Below, one piece after another: positions 25,830 to 40,600 of a DNA stretch of 64,000 bases. The DNA lies in the NCBI GenBank assembly GCA_005784505.1, contig VCAZ01000187.1, positions 15,001-79,000 on the forward strand, in the 5' to 3' direction. The translations under genes and the position numbers were made by a program. Positions within the stretch are counted from its first letter, which is position 1, and the number at the start of each line of letters is the position of its first letter. The notes beneath the pieces were generated by a model. The model was not told the DNA's origin. It saw only the letters and a list, made by a program, of their open reading frames with translations, and did no database searches. This stretch comes from Bagarius yarrelli (taxonomy: Eukaryota; Chordata; Actinopteri; Siluriformes; Sisoridae).

Positions 25830-28800
25830 GCCATCTAGCCATCCATCCATTAGACAGAGCATCGGACTTGTGAATTTCTTACCAGGGATGAACAAGACAT
25901 GTCTGTCTGTCTGTCGTCTTGTCTGTCTGTCATCTATCTATCTACTATCTACCATACACATCTATCCATCTGTTTTAGACAGAGCACTGGAATTTCTCAC
26001 CAGGTATAAACAATGTACATTTCTGTCTGTCTGTCAATCTATCTTTCCATTCATCCATCTCTCTGTCTATTTTAGACACAGCACCGAACTTGTGAATTTC
26101 TCACCTGGGATGAATAAAGTACATGTATCTATGTCTGTCGGTCTGTCTGTCGTTTTGAGCTGATTTGTTTTTGTACTGGTAATGTTGTATTGCTCTTCCA
26201 GTATTGCGTAGCAAATACAATAAAATGATCTTAATCTAGGGTTAGGTTTTAGTTTACTGACCGAACTAATCAAACACAAAAAGAACAAAACACATTATTT
26301 GAATAGACACACACACACTCCTGGTTCATGAATAAGGAAGACTTTAACATGGTATTATTAACTAAACATTTTTTAAAATTAAGATGGATATAAACACTTT
26401 TACTTTGGATACATTAAAATACAAAAGAATAACAGCCCATTAGAATAAAAAACTTTATTGAGTTGTTAGTGCGCCGGCTAACTTAAAAGCTATTTAGGCT
26501 TCAAGAAATCAAACAAACTGAAGCAGTGGTAGGATTGAGTCAGAGATAAACTTTTTTTTTTTTTTTTTTTTTGGATTAACTCACTTTTGTTACTTGGAAA
26601 TTTTAGTCAAGAACGACGTAAAGGAGTGAAAATGATGGTGCTCAGCCATGGGTCATGGACAAAAATAGTGATAATGATTAAGCGTTGGGATCATAAGGTC
26701 AAGAATTGGAACTCCGTCAGGCTTTACACTTTCATGGTAAACTTGTATATATGTAGCTGCTGACGAGATGTACTGCATAGGTTACCTTACAAAAAAAGAC
26801 ATTCAACAGCAAAGCTGGACTTTAGTAAAGCTGTTAAGGTGCGAATTGTTTGTGAAAAGAGGTGGTGGAGTGAGAGATTGATAGGGGGGGGCTATTAAGA
26901 TGTATGCAAGAGCGGGGGATGGGCAGATTCTTTAAAGAAAGCCAGGCCAAGTGACATAAAGGTCTTCTGTTATTCAGATGCCCTGTGAGGATATGATTCC
27001 CTGCTTCACCATTCACACAAACACATTTCGTTTGACTATGTTCCCACGCCTGGTAGCCCAAAAAAAGGGAGTAACGCCAACAATTAGGAAACTTAAATTA
27101 CAAGACAGGCCAGTTTCTTAATGACAATACTACTGTCACTGTGTTCATTACTGTAATTAAGTTTAAACACAAACGGTCTAAACAGCATTAACAGACTCTA
27201 AACATCAACAAGAAACATGCTTATAATGTTGATATATCGGAGGCGATGTAATCTAAAAAAAACAATCTTGCCTCCTTTTTTAAAAAAAAAAAGGCTAATC
27301 AGTTCTTAAAAAACAGGAGCATGTGCATAAACCGCAAAGAAATACAACAAGCACCACTTGAGAGAACTTTCCATGCAATCTAAAAACCAGCCAAAAAGGT
27401 TAACCATCAATTTTCAAATTCAAACTATTTAAATGGAACTAAGTGGTCCAAAAGGACTAAGTGGTGGGCCTCTAATCCATCATGGCCGACAGCGTGTTAC
27501 AACAGGGAAATCCTCGGCATGCCGAGCGTGTTCCCTCAGCCGTGAGTGAGCATGTGCTTTTCCTACACTCTCTGCAATTCAGGTCGTAACCTTCTGATGT
27601 GTGAAGACACAGAGCAGGTGCTGCTTTAAAAAATTCCCCAAGGAAGAGGGAGCGGCTGTAAACCACCGCACGCCTGCGTGATCGAAACCTGTCTCAGAGT
27701 GTTGAGGTTTAACAAACTTCAGAGCTGCCTGCAAGGTGGAAAACGGGGAATGGACCTCGGTATCTTCTTAAGAAGCGAGAATAATGAACTATTAGTAAAG
27801 TACATGATCTAGTCTATAACATTTATATTTAAAGCATTTAGCAGGCACCAATTTGGGGTTAAGGGCTTTGCTCAGGGGCCCAACAGTGGCATATTGGTGA
27901 TGCTGGGAATCGAACCCCGATCTTCCAACACCTTTACCACTGCGCTACCACTTCCCACGAAACGAAAGATGGATATTTTGAACCATACGTATCTATTTCC
28001 GTCTTGTGTTGGGCAAGTGGCCAAAAGTAAGAGAAAATATTTGAATTAATCTGCCCTCTAGTGGACACAGCTGTTCAGGGGCAACAAATATACTGTACAT
28101 TGTCATCACAGATCGGTGTATGTAGCGTTCCTTTATTTTTTAATTTTAAAGTAGAAACAACATTTTTTTAACATTAGTTTTTATAAAATATTAAAATAAC
28201 TGTGTTTAAAAATATTTTTTTTCCAAAATGTAAAACATGTAAAATATTTAAAGCCATTATAGTTTTTTTGTTATTTTATTATTCAATCTTATATTTTGTG
28301 GTATTCTCTTATAACATTAGCTCTAAAATGGAGTCGGAAACATGTCCTCTTCTCACAACCTTCAGATACTCACTGCAGAAGAACCCCGACGAGCACCATG
28401 TTAAACTGGATTGTTGGAGAATCTTTAAAAATGTTGTTTCATTTCTTCGCGGAAATGACACAAGAGCGGACATTTTTTTTTTAAGAAAAGCCGGCAATTA
28501 CGTCAGGATACTTGTTTAAAAAAAACTGTGCATTTGGGACATCTTCTGCTTGAATAGAGATATCCAGCTTCAAGCTTGTACTATGGGGACCTGTTGCAAA
28601 GTTTCAGTCAGATATAGCAATGAGAGCAAGTCAAAAATGTATAAGTAGCTTAAAAACAAAAGAATAGGGTCATTTTAACCAGTTTAATATGAATGATTTA
28701 TTCTCACATACCCTCGGCAATGGTAAGAGACTCTTTTTCTCAATGAGCCGTTGTGTTAATTGGTTTCTTGACCGGAAGTTGATCATTTGAATATGGTTCG

Positions 28801-31800
28801 AGCCATTTTGTTTGTTCATAAGGTTCAGTTTATAATTTTCAAACTTTGGTCTACTTAAGAAATTCTTCTGCAATATATGGATTTTTCTTCTCTTATAACC
28901 TTCCGTTACTGCCATGAAAATATAAAGCATTTTACGAAGCCACTTAACCACACAAACCACACAATTTTAGCTCGCTGTGTTTCTCTTTCAGCCTTTATAC
29001 AGCCAAACTTCCATATTTCTTATGAAATCAAATGCTACGCTGTGACAATAATACAACTAAGTAAAAAAAACTGTTAGCGCTGTAGCAAAATGACCAGACT
29101 ATTTGCTTATAAAACACCCCGAACTCAGGGCTTAAGCGTATGCACTTTCATCTGCTTCTGCTTTATCATTTAAATCAGCTCACTGCGCAGACACGCCATG
29201 GAAACCTGACACAAACAAACAGCTGCCCGAGCTGCAACGTGATCTCTGACACGACTATTAAAACCTAACATGGTTTAACAAATTTCAACAACACAACCGA
29301 CTGGGTTTAAGATTGCGTCCTACCTGATGAATTAGTCATGAAAGTAAGAAAAAAGGGCGTGAGAGAGAAAACCGTGTGGCCAAACGAGAAGGATGAGCCA
29401 TAACACGTCGAGCGTTAGGACTGAGAAATCTCATTGTAACACTTACAAGCACTAAAATACACAACCTCGGGTCAAAGTTGATGTTTTTACAAGTGTTTCT
29501 AATTAGAAGTATGAATTCATGGGATTGCTTTAAATAAAACTGGTGTAATTCAATATTAACAATGTTTTATTCTATGCTTGTATAACCAATTAAATCAGAC
29601 GGACAAAAGTTGCACGCTCGATAGGAAAACATTGCAAGGGGTTAAACGGCAGCACACACACTAATTTGTGTAATTCAAGCATAACACTAGCAAGCGGTTT
29701 CTCAGATACTCGTCTTCAAGGTTACAGCAGCGTTATTACAATATTTATCCAGAGATTAATAAACCAGTTCATGTAGCCCCGCAAGTCCTATAGAAATCCA
29801 GCAAACACTGATTTTGCAAGTTAGCTTAAAAAAATATAAAAGGACACCAGCTAAAAATGGTTATGATCGTATTTATATATTCACAGGCTGTGCTGCAGCC
29901 GGTGTAGCAAAATATTTCAAATGCTAGCTACAGTTACAGTTCTAGCATTTGGCCGATGCTCAAATCCAGATCTAATTATGTTAATCTCATGTTTTTTTAC
30001 TGATTGGCAGCTTGGCGGACCTGAGACTTGAACAGATAGTCAACTGATCAGCTAATATTCCTAAGCCATCATTGCTTTACAGATACAGAAGATGCGTAAA
30101 TCAACTCGGTATTGGACCCAATACCGATACCAGTATTGGTAATTGTGCATCCTTGATATGTATCGGTACTAAAGTGAAAAAATATCGCGATAGTTGTGTA
30201 CATAACACACAATAATGGCTTCCTTCCAACCACTGGAATACTTTTGGTTTCCCCCTGCACACTGTTTTCATTAAATAATAGTAATTAGAATTAGAATAGT
30301 AAAGCTAACATGCCAAGATAAACAGCTTCTTTGCACAAACGTTATGAAATGCTATATTTAACTTATGAAATTGCAGCATCATTTGTTTGAAAATGTTTAT
30401 GGCTAATCTCTGCGACTGGCTCTGTTAACTCGGTAACTTTGTCAATAAATAGCTTTGGTGATATTGCTAATTCGTTGAGATTACGAATTCCTTAAACGTT
30501 GATCTTCTAACTTCGAATTAAACCTTTGATATTTCTAATTTCTCAGCATGTCTTATTCTAACAGACTGTGTATTGTGTGATAATACTAATTTTGTGGGAC
30601 GATGGCCTATTATTTTATATTGATAGTACCTGATTTCCAACATCTAATATGGTTAATTTGTTCAAATTTGATGATAATGCAAATTTTAGCAGCATCAGTT
30701 TTGCTTATTGTGTGACCCTGCAAATTCTGTCATTTAATTTAATTTCAGGATATACAAATGGCATACATGTGGCCCAAGTTGTACAGTTACGACCTTTAAA
30801 GTGTGTTTAAAAAAACTACATTATATAATATTGCAAGCCATAAAACAAATTACTGATTACTGGCTGAAGGTATATGGACACCTTACCAGCACCAAGTTGG
30901 AAGCACACGGTTGTCTAGAAGGTCTTTAATATTTTATAGTATTATATTATTACTTTACTGGACATAAAAGACCCAAACAATGTTCCATTGAATGAAGACA
31001 TGCTTTGGTCACGGTTGGACAGGAAGAACCCTGACTCTGATTCAACCCCTTTAAACTGAACACCTTTGGCATAAACTGGAACACTTACTGCATCCCGAAC
31101 CTCATCACCTGAACATTACTAGACAGCTATCCGGACAAGACCGCGGAATCTTTAGTATGGAAAAACCTGCTGGTTCGTCTGATCAGAGGAGAAAATGACC
31201 CCCCCCGGAGTGAACCTGGTTTCTTCCAAGGTTTTTTCTCTATTCTGTCACTGATGGAGTTTAGGATCTTTTCCGCTGTCACCTTGGGCTTGCTTAGTTG
31301 GGGACTATTAATTGTCAGATATTAATTAAACTGAACTGAGTTTTTTAGTGAATTTATAAAAAGTGCTTTATAAATAAAGGTGACTTGACTTCTGCCTGAA
31401 TATTACTGTTGCTGAATAAGCAAATTCTTACAATCTAGTGAAAATACACATAATTTGGTGTCTAACCATATATATGACCAAATAGTAATAATATCAATGC
31501 CATGTATATATTTCTTGCACAGATTCCAGACGCAGTTTGTCCCAGCCATCGCTTATTAAAGTTTACGAATAAAAATAGCACAGAAAAACTCCACCCTCGT
31601 CTGTACAGGATGGCTCAGTGCCCTGAGAAAAGTCATGATGGAAAAATGTTGTTGAACTGTTAAATTAATTAATGGGCAAATAATACATTTATGCAATTTA
31701 TGTCGAGGCTTCTGTTCTGGAGTCCTACATTTCCTCTTAGGGCTGCAGTGAGACACAGAGAGAGAGAGAGAAAGAGAAAGAAAGAGAGAGAAAAACCTAG

Positions 31801-31852
31801 ACAGAAAAGAGAGCGTGTTTGGGTTAATCTGAGCTGAGAGAGAATACACAGC

Positions 31853-31900
<48 letters not shown>

Positions 31901-34900
31901 TGTGTTACTGCACGCTGAATAATGTTGCATCAGGAAGCCGAGGGCCAGCCATAGGTTAACAAGTTCATTTCAATCCCAGCATGCCGTGCTCCAAGTGTCA
32001 AAAGAGAGACAACGCGAGGCAGCGTGTGTGTGTTTGTGACAGAACAAAAGCGACGTCAGATAAATAAAGGCCCCGTTTACAAGGACGCTTTCCATTCTGC
32101 TCAGGAATTAAACGTTAAAAAATAGCAAAAAAATCCCCAGGGCCGTTTAAGGGATTGATCTTTGGAGTTGGCTAATATAAGTTCCGAAGCAGGTTTTAAA
32201 GATTTGTTGATGAAGCGCTAGCGATGATAAAAAGTGTTTTTCAACAAGGTAATGTCATTTTATTGATCTCGGCTATACGCTGCAATTTTGTACAAAAGCA
32301 TCATATCCTGTTTATTAATATATGTTAGCACGATAGCAGACATTAAACACCGTATGACTGCTCTCTCTTTCGATTGCAGCGAAAAATAAAGCATTAATTG
32401 CAACCAAAATTTTAAATATGTATTGAATTATTTAATATACGTGGTATTTTACATGCCCTCCTGTTTCTCTCACAGCAGCAACCAGCAGAAGTTTTAGCCA
32501 ACTAGCATCTACGCATGTTGTTTCTAAAGAGAAATCTACTCACTGAATTTCTGTCCACAAACTAAACAGCAAAGCTTTTTAATTTATCATCTTTATATTC
32601 ATACAAAAATGAAATCAGACAAGCACATTTTAATAAACCAATCATAACCATCTGATGTCATCAGTACGTGTCGACTAAACCCACCTCAATCCATTTTTGA
32701 ATCTTTTTCTTATCAGTTTTCTTTTAACTGAGTTAATTATCTGATTGGCCGAGACTGAAAAGTCATTGATTCTGGAACATTGAATCTCAACATGCTAAGT
32801 GGTTAGCACTGGTTTGACACAACTGGCTAAGTGGTTTGATTCCCCGGCAGGGGTCTTTCTGTGTAGAGTTTGCATGTTCTGCTTGCGTGTGCTTACTCCG
32901 GGTTCTCCAGTTTCCTCCCACAGTCCAAAAACATGTATGTTAGATTGATTGGTGATTCTAAATTGCCCATAAAAGTGAGTGTGTGGCCCTGTGAGGGACT
33001 GGCGACCTGTCCAGGGTGTCCCCCTCCTGCCTTTCACCCTTTCTGGGATAGACTCCAGCAGATACCCAAATTAGGAAAAAAAAAATCGGATACTGAAGAT
33101 GAATTAATGAATAAACAACATTAGTGAATTTAGACTGTACTGATTCTAATGATCCAAAATAAACATGAATGAATTGAGACAGTGAATCTCAATCAATCAC
33201 TAACGAACAACTGCATGTACAATGCTTTGAACCTGTAGAACCGCATTAGATCAACATTTTCACCATAAAAAATAAGGTTTACGTTTATTTCATTAAATCA
33301 CAACCTTTTAACATTTAACAATCACAAGGCATCATTTTATAACCATAAATGTGGGGAAATAATTCTATAAATTTACTTTCTATTTATTCACACACACCTT
33401 AAAACATCTATTTTTGGTCAAGAAGGTGAGGGAAACGTTCCCACATTAACTAAAACTGCACATAGAGTATGCAATTGTTCAGTACAGCATGTAGTTACAG
33501 ATGTTATTTAAGTATTTCATAATGTTTTTATTTAATAAATATGCTTTTAATATTACATTTTGGTTTACGAGATTTCAAAATGGATTAAGGCGGGTTTAGC
33601 CGACACAAACTAATGACATCAGATGTTTTTGATTGGTCGATTGAAATGTTAATTCAGGATCACATCCTTCTTGTTAAAATCCTGTCCATTCACACAAACA
33701 GTACACAAAAAATACTTAAGCGTGTGTCTTGTTTCTTTATGAGAGCAGTGAGCTGTAGAAATGGGTGTGCCTTCATTTCCATACATTTTGTAAGGATTTT
33801 TAATTGACGTACCAGTTTAAATTTTTACAGCCTGCAAAATCCTGACCATAAGCACACGCTTTAACTACGTCGCACATTTTCGAAGACATTAAATGAAAAT
33901 CGATTAGCGTCTATTACACACTATTTTTACCTCACGATCAGACTATCATTCAAATAAAGTTATCCGATCCGATATCAAGTATTTGTTACAAATATTTAAC
34001 GATGCGAAAATTTTACTAAGGATTTTTTAAGATGCCCTAAGCAAAAACAATGGTATTAAATCCTTTTATTCATTTTATGCGAAGTAAGTTTCTAAGCATC
34101 TAATCACGTAACTTTATATCTCATTTCGCTTAATTTCTGACAATAATTAAATTATTTAAAGACGTTGAAGCAAACTTGAGCATCTTGTCTGTTTGTGCTA
34201 AGTCCAAGACAAAACAGCAAAATAAAAAAATAAAAAATCTAATTCGATTAAAGCATGAGAATATTTCATGCATGTGTAGTCGCTACACTTTGATATTCCT
34301 CCAAAAAGCATGGTGGGACACGAGCCAAAACGTAATCATCCAGAATAGCACAAAGAGACTCAGCCGACTCTTTCAGGCTACTTTGAAAAATCTGCATACA
34401 ATTTCACATCCTGCAAAAAGTTCAAAGCCAACAGAACCAAATATTCAGATACCCCAAAACGATTAAGAGGCTTGCAAATGAGTCATTATGTAAATCTTAA
34501 GCTTTACCAGTTCACAGAACTTTTCTGTCGCTAGTGTAGCATAACCTGTAACGTAGCATTTTATAACGAAGCGGGATGATAAACTGCATTTCGCTCAGGC
34601 AAACATGGGAATATAAAAGGGGGCCTGCCATTAATCATACCACATATACATCATATTATTACCCACATTTACAATGTGCTACAACACAGCTTATAATTTG
34701 AAAACTTAGTACATATCACTACACAAATACTAAGCTATAATTGGAAAGAGAGGAAACCGAATCTGGGCAGAAAAGATACTGAAAAACATCTTTTTTTCCC
34801 TCTATGAGACTATTTCTATCGTAAAAGACAAGCTGTTCACAAAAAAGCGTCCGCGGGATTAAAACCGCGCTTGCCAGTTTTACCCCAGATACAAAACGGA

Positions 34901-37591
34901 TGCCAGAAGTTGTACGGCTAAGACGGGCTGTGAAGCTGTCACTAAATCTATCCGTGTTTATAGATGGTTTCTGGAAGACCTGGAAAAGCATGGCAGATTG
35001 AAGGAGGGTCGTAAAATGTTGACGGCAATACAATACATTTTTATTATGATTTACTGTCGGCTAGAGGATGTAAAGACGGGTCATGGCAGCAAGACGCGTT
35101 CTGGTGGTTTACTATCGTGACGGGTACGTTTACATTTATGTCTTTGGCAGAAGCTTTTATCTGGAGAGATTTACTGAGAAGACGAGCAATACGGCGTTAG
35201 CATACAGATGAGGTTGAGTGTGTTTACTCAAGGGGGAAATAGCCGCTGTTTGGAAATCCACAGCATTAGCGACAGAGAGGGAGAAACCTGAGGTTTGGTT
35301 TAACATTACACAACAATTAGTTCTGGTTCACTTATTTAATTGGATGTTTCTAAGAGTGCCTATAATGTTATATAGACGCTTTAATGTGTGTATCATACTA
35401 TTCGTCTGTTTCGCCAGACGAAAAAACCCCCCAAAAAACCAACCGAATAACGTCCTGGGCCGATTGCCCAGCTTTGAACCGGCCCCAAAACCTTGCTGGT
35501 CTCGAGTTGGAACTGATGATGCCAACTAAAGTCAAACCAAAAGGAGCGTGAGAAAGCTTATATGAAAAAAATAGCAAAAAAAAAACCCCCAAAACAAAAC
35601 AAAACAGGGATTAAAAAAGAGAAAAGAGAGACTGAAAGCGATTCCAGTCACATGTGGGTGGCGTACTAGAGCTGGGTCAGAACAAGTGCCGGACTGGCTG
35701 AGCATTGATTAAAGCTACAGCACCAGTTTGGCACTGGCTCCTGTGGAAAAGCAGTAACAGATGACAACCAAAAGAAGGAATGGACAACAACTCCACAGAA
35801 AGCTTAACATTTAGTTCCAGTATATACAAAAATTATTGACTATTCGATCTCACAAGCAAGATTTCAAGCAGCTATAAACACACTCTTGCTTGTGCAATAT
35901 TACCTAATTCTCAATCTGTCTTGGTCAATCAACCAAATGACATGTATTTAGCGGTGGTGGGAAACCAGAGAACCCTGATACAAATCATGAGGACAATTTA
36001 AGGCAGTATTCTAAAATTGTAAGGCAGTAGCAGTACCTAGCTCTGCCACCGTTAGCTCATAATTTATCTGCAAAGGTGCTAGTAACGCATTACCTTTACC
36101 TAGTTACATCTACATTACCAGTACTAATGTACTATTAGGGAAAGGGTTAACTATGGCTTTACTATTATTCTTAAGTTATTTGCTAAATCATGGAAATTTA
36201 CTTTAATTGCGCTACATTTGATGGCGTTTCTCGGTTACTATTAAATATTAATTATGAAAATGCAGTTTTAATCATTAGTTTTCATCATGTTACGTATTAC
36301 AAAGGTGGCGAGTCTCACGGTAGACTGCAGTTGGTTTAAGTACTTTTCCCAATTCAGAAAAACAGAATAAAGAGGGGAAAAAAGCGAGCATATCAGTAGA
36401 GACAGGACACACACGTTCTTACATTCATTCAGTTTTTACCTTTAAAGGATCGAAACAAACCGTTTCATTATGTAACAGAACCATAATAAGGTAGCACAGT
36501 GACTAAGGTGTTGTTTTATAACAGAAAGAGTGGGATTTGCTTTCCAGCACCACCAAGTTTCCACTGCTGGGCCCTCTGAGCAAGGCCCTTATCCACCAAT
36601 TGCTTAGTTGTACAAAAGAGATAAATGTAAGTCACTCTGAATAAGGAATAAGGGCGTCTGCCAAAATGCCTTAAATGTAATGTTTTGTGCACCAAAACAA
36701 GTTGAGAAATGAGCGTACATGAATTCCAGCTTCAACCTAAGAAAACATGTCGCGGTGATAATAAGTTCCATGATAATAACTATTTGAGGGGGATTCTGCA
36801 AATATAGGCACTTTAACCTTACTGTAACTATATTACTATAAAATCTTACACATTGACAGCTTTGTGTATGTTTTTTTTTTTTACATTAACATTTACAGCA
36901 TTTGGCAGACGCCCTTATTCAGAGCGACTTACAATAATCTCTGTTATACAACGGAGCAATTGGGCAATTGGGGTTAAGAGCCTTGCTCAGGGGTCCACTA
37001 TCCCCTAGGACACAAAGTAGTTCTGCAACTAGACCTTTTTTCTGTTCTGGCACCAAGATGGTGAAATGAACTTCCCATCAATGTCAGGACAGCAGAGTCA
37101 GAGTTATGGGTTGTTACACTTTGATTTGTGACCGAATGTTCAATTATGTGACTCAAAGCACTTTTGTACTATGCTATGAACAAGAGCGTCTGCTAAATGC
37201 TGTAAAAGTAAACGTGGTGGTGCTGGGAATCGAACCCCAGTCGTCCAACTCCTTAACTACTGTGCTACCACTTCCCCCTTGTTTTTTTTTTTTTACAAGT
37301 TTCATGCATTAAGACATGGGTGTTTAATATACTTTGCCACAAATAATCACATCTTTGTACTTTGTACTTGCTATGATCTAGTTTGTATTTTAAATAGTTA
37401 TAGAAATGTTGTATAAACGAAGAAAAATATGGATTTTTATGTGATTCAAAATTTAAATGGGCATTAAAACATTACACATGATGAGCCAAGGATTCAGAAC
37501 TGGCCAACCAATCAGATGGTTTGAAGGTTGTTTCCTCTGAATTCCAGCCAGATCACTACTGTGTGAATTTATCCATGAGACGGTTATGAAG

Positions 37592-37623
<32 letters not shown>

Positions 37624-40600
37624 GGAGGTCGAATTACTTCCTGCATAATTTTATAAGGGTTGAATTCAGCACGGATGATTTCACTGCATGCTACGCTAAC
37701 AGGCTGTCATCGGCAGACGAAAGCCTGATGACTGAAAGCAGAGAACAGAGCTTTTCCCTATTCACAACATTGTTATGACTGTCAAATGCAGTCTTAAGCT
37801 TGTTTGACATGGAGCAGACAGTAATGGAGTAAAAATCGACACACCCCATCAGTCTCGTGTATCGTCCTGCCCTAAAATGTACAAATGTTTTGATGGATTT
37901 GGAATATGCAAAGCTTTCATTATTATTTTTGTCCCGAGCACATGAATGAATGAAAACACCAGATGAGCGGCATGTGTTCAGTCATACACGATTATTTGCA
38001 CAGATAAAGCGTTTTTTGTTTTTTGTTCCTGCCTGGGAAAAACTAAAAGCTTCAAGATTTCAAGCCCAGACAAGCTGCTCTTACAATTGGGATTGCCGTT
38101 TAATTCATAATGCACTTCTACCCAAACCACAATTATAATGGGTGAGTCTCTTTAGTGCATAATTTATGGGGATAAAAAAAAACAAACACCATAAACAATT
38201 ATTCAATATTGTGAAATTATTTTTAATGATCCAATTACTAACGTTTTCAAATCAAATAGTTTAGAAAGTAGTTCAGCTTTCCTTAAAGATTTATGCGACT
38301 AACTGGTCAAGTTCTTGGGATCTCCTTATAGGGATGTGTGTAACTCTTAAAAGTTTTTTAGTGAAAGGATGAAATTTTCCTGAAACAAGTCTGGCCTTAG
38401 TAAACTTTCTCTGGCCTTCTTTACGAACCTTCGTCTGGTCGTCTGCACAACCACAACCACAGACATCCTCCTTACTGCCATGAATTAATGATGCTTTCTC
38501 AACTTATACATTCTTTCTCGTTCTGTCGCTCTCACAGACACAGTCAATCTTCCTAATAGAACTGGGCCCTTCTCCAGAACGCCCCTGTTTGTATAATTTC
38601 GGCTTGTATGATAGCCAGGTGAGATAATACAAGCTTAAAAACTCGATGACCAGAAAATGAAAACAAGTGAAAAAAAAACACAAAAAAAAAAACTGTTATC
38701 CATTTAGACTGGAACGCTCTTTGTTCACTAGGATAGCACGGTGGAGTCTCAGGGCTTGCATGTTGAAACCTACACCACAACAGTCTGGTGATCCGGAGCC
38801 AAAAGAAGTCAAAATAATTACACAGAGAATCTAAAGCTGTATTTCATCAGACTGCAAGCTATCAACAGGGATGGAAACCCAAATATTCTTCATATAAAAT
38901 CTGGAATCCAGCACTTCCTAGCTGGCTGAGGCCTTCTTTGCTAAAAGCCTTCTACCATGAAGATCACAGTAGATTAACATTACTTTAAATACTGTTGTCA
39001 AATCCCAGACCCAACTGAGCCTTGATCACACGGACCTGCTGTTCGGCACTATTTGAACACTGCTGAATGGCAAGACTACAAAACTTAAACAAACATAATG
39101 TTTGACTTAAATCAGGTTTAATTGTATAGCTCGACTAATAGACAGATTCACAGAAATCAAGCTACAGAATTGTTTGTAACATATATTCTACAGCACAGTG
39201 AAACTTGGGGTCAGAGCACAATGTATATTGTATATTTGTATATTCAATTTCATTGTCATTGTGCAAGGTACGTGTACAGAGCCAATCAAATGCATTTTTC
39301 GCATATTCCCATCTTAGTAAGTTGGGGTAAGAGCGCAGGGTCAGCTATGATACAGCGCCCCGGAGTAGGAGGGCTTAAGGGTCTTGCTCAAGGACCCAAC
39401 AGTGGTTGACTTGCCAGAGGTGGGGCTTGAAACCCAGGTGTTTCTGGTCTTCAGATTAACAACTCAGCACCTTAAACCATTGAGCCACCCTGCCCCCCAA
39501 TGTAGCAATGTAGCAATGTAGCAATGTATCATAGCAATGTCAGCTATGATACATCACCCCCGGAGTAGGAAGGCTTAAGGGTCTTGCTCAAGAAACCGAT
39601 GGTGGAGGATTGGCGGTGGTGAGCCTCGAACACTGATCTTCCTGGTCAACAAATTCCAATCAACCATTTAAGCCACCACTGTCCCTAGATACCTAAGTTT
39701 GGGGCAACAAAAACGATCAATATTACAGAATTAAAGAATCCTTGACAGAAACCAGACGCCAAAGGAACATTTGACATTCACGGTCCCAACATCTGGCCCT
39801 AAGCAGAGCGCCTGACATTTGTGTCTGTTGTTTTTTGTTAATCGACTGAACAGTTGAGGGTTCAGGGTCTTAACAGTCTGTAAGCACTTTACCCAATAAG
39901 CTACCACTTCCACCATCTGGGTGACACCCTGAAAAAGGGATTCGAAGTGATTATTATTTCACAATAATATATTTTGTAAGTTTGAACAGTACAGCGTGGG
40001 TAAATCGGGGGTTACAGCTGTAAGATACAATTCAACAGAGATCAACCTAAATTATCAACTGTAGAAAACAAAGCTTTTTGCATTAATTGCTCTAGTAAAA
40101 TTAATCTTAGAAAATAAAAATATAAAGGTCTAATGACCCTTGAAGCACTACAGCTTTAGAAGCTTAAGAAGGCAGTTCAAATAAATTCTGTGGGGTAGAC
40201 AATATTGTTTTTTTTTTTTAGAAACTTAAACAGAGAGAGGGTGGAATAACAGTGATCAGGCTAAAAACATGACGGAGTCACAGCTTGTGCGCTACCGCAA
40301 AACTAGCACTGTTGCTCTCGCAACAATGCTCCCGATTGTGTGGTCACTACTTAATGCAGCTTGAGCCAGAAAGTCACAATCCATATGCTTACCCGACCAG
40401 CAACATCACCACAATACAAATTCTGACAGATGTATGAAGCTGAGATCATTCCATAAGCCAGATTTGACTGTTTGTGGGGTAAAATAATAGTAACTCTGTT
40501 TCTCTTTAAGTCGACTAATAATATTTCACCTTATTCAGAACTTAAATAAAAATGTCTGGGCTTTATACGCATACTTGCTTAGAAAAAATATTGGCTTCAA

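Noticed and set aside
31556..31930. 124-codon minus-strand open frame with His-Thr and Leu-Ser runs
   Set aside because: It is produced by (GT)n and (GA)n microsatellites.
37592..37622. CRISPR-like or other regular array
   Set aside because: It is a simple CAT trinucleotide run; no array of spaced repeats exists in the window.
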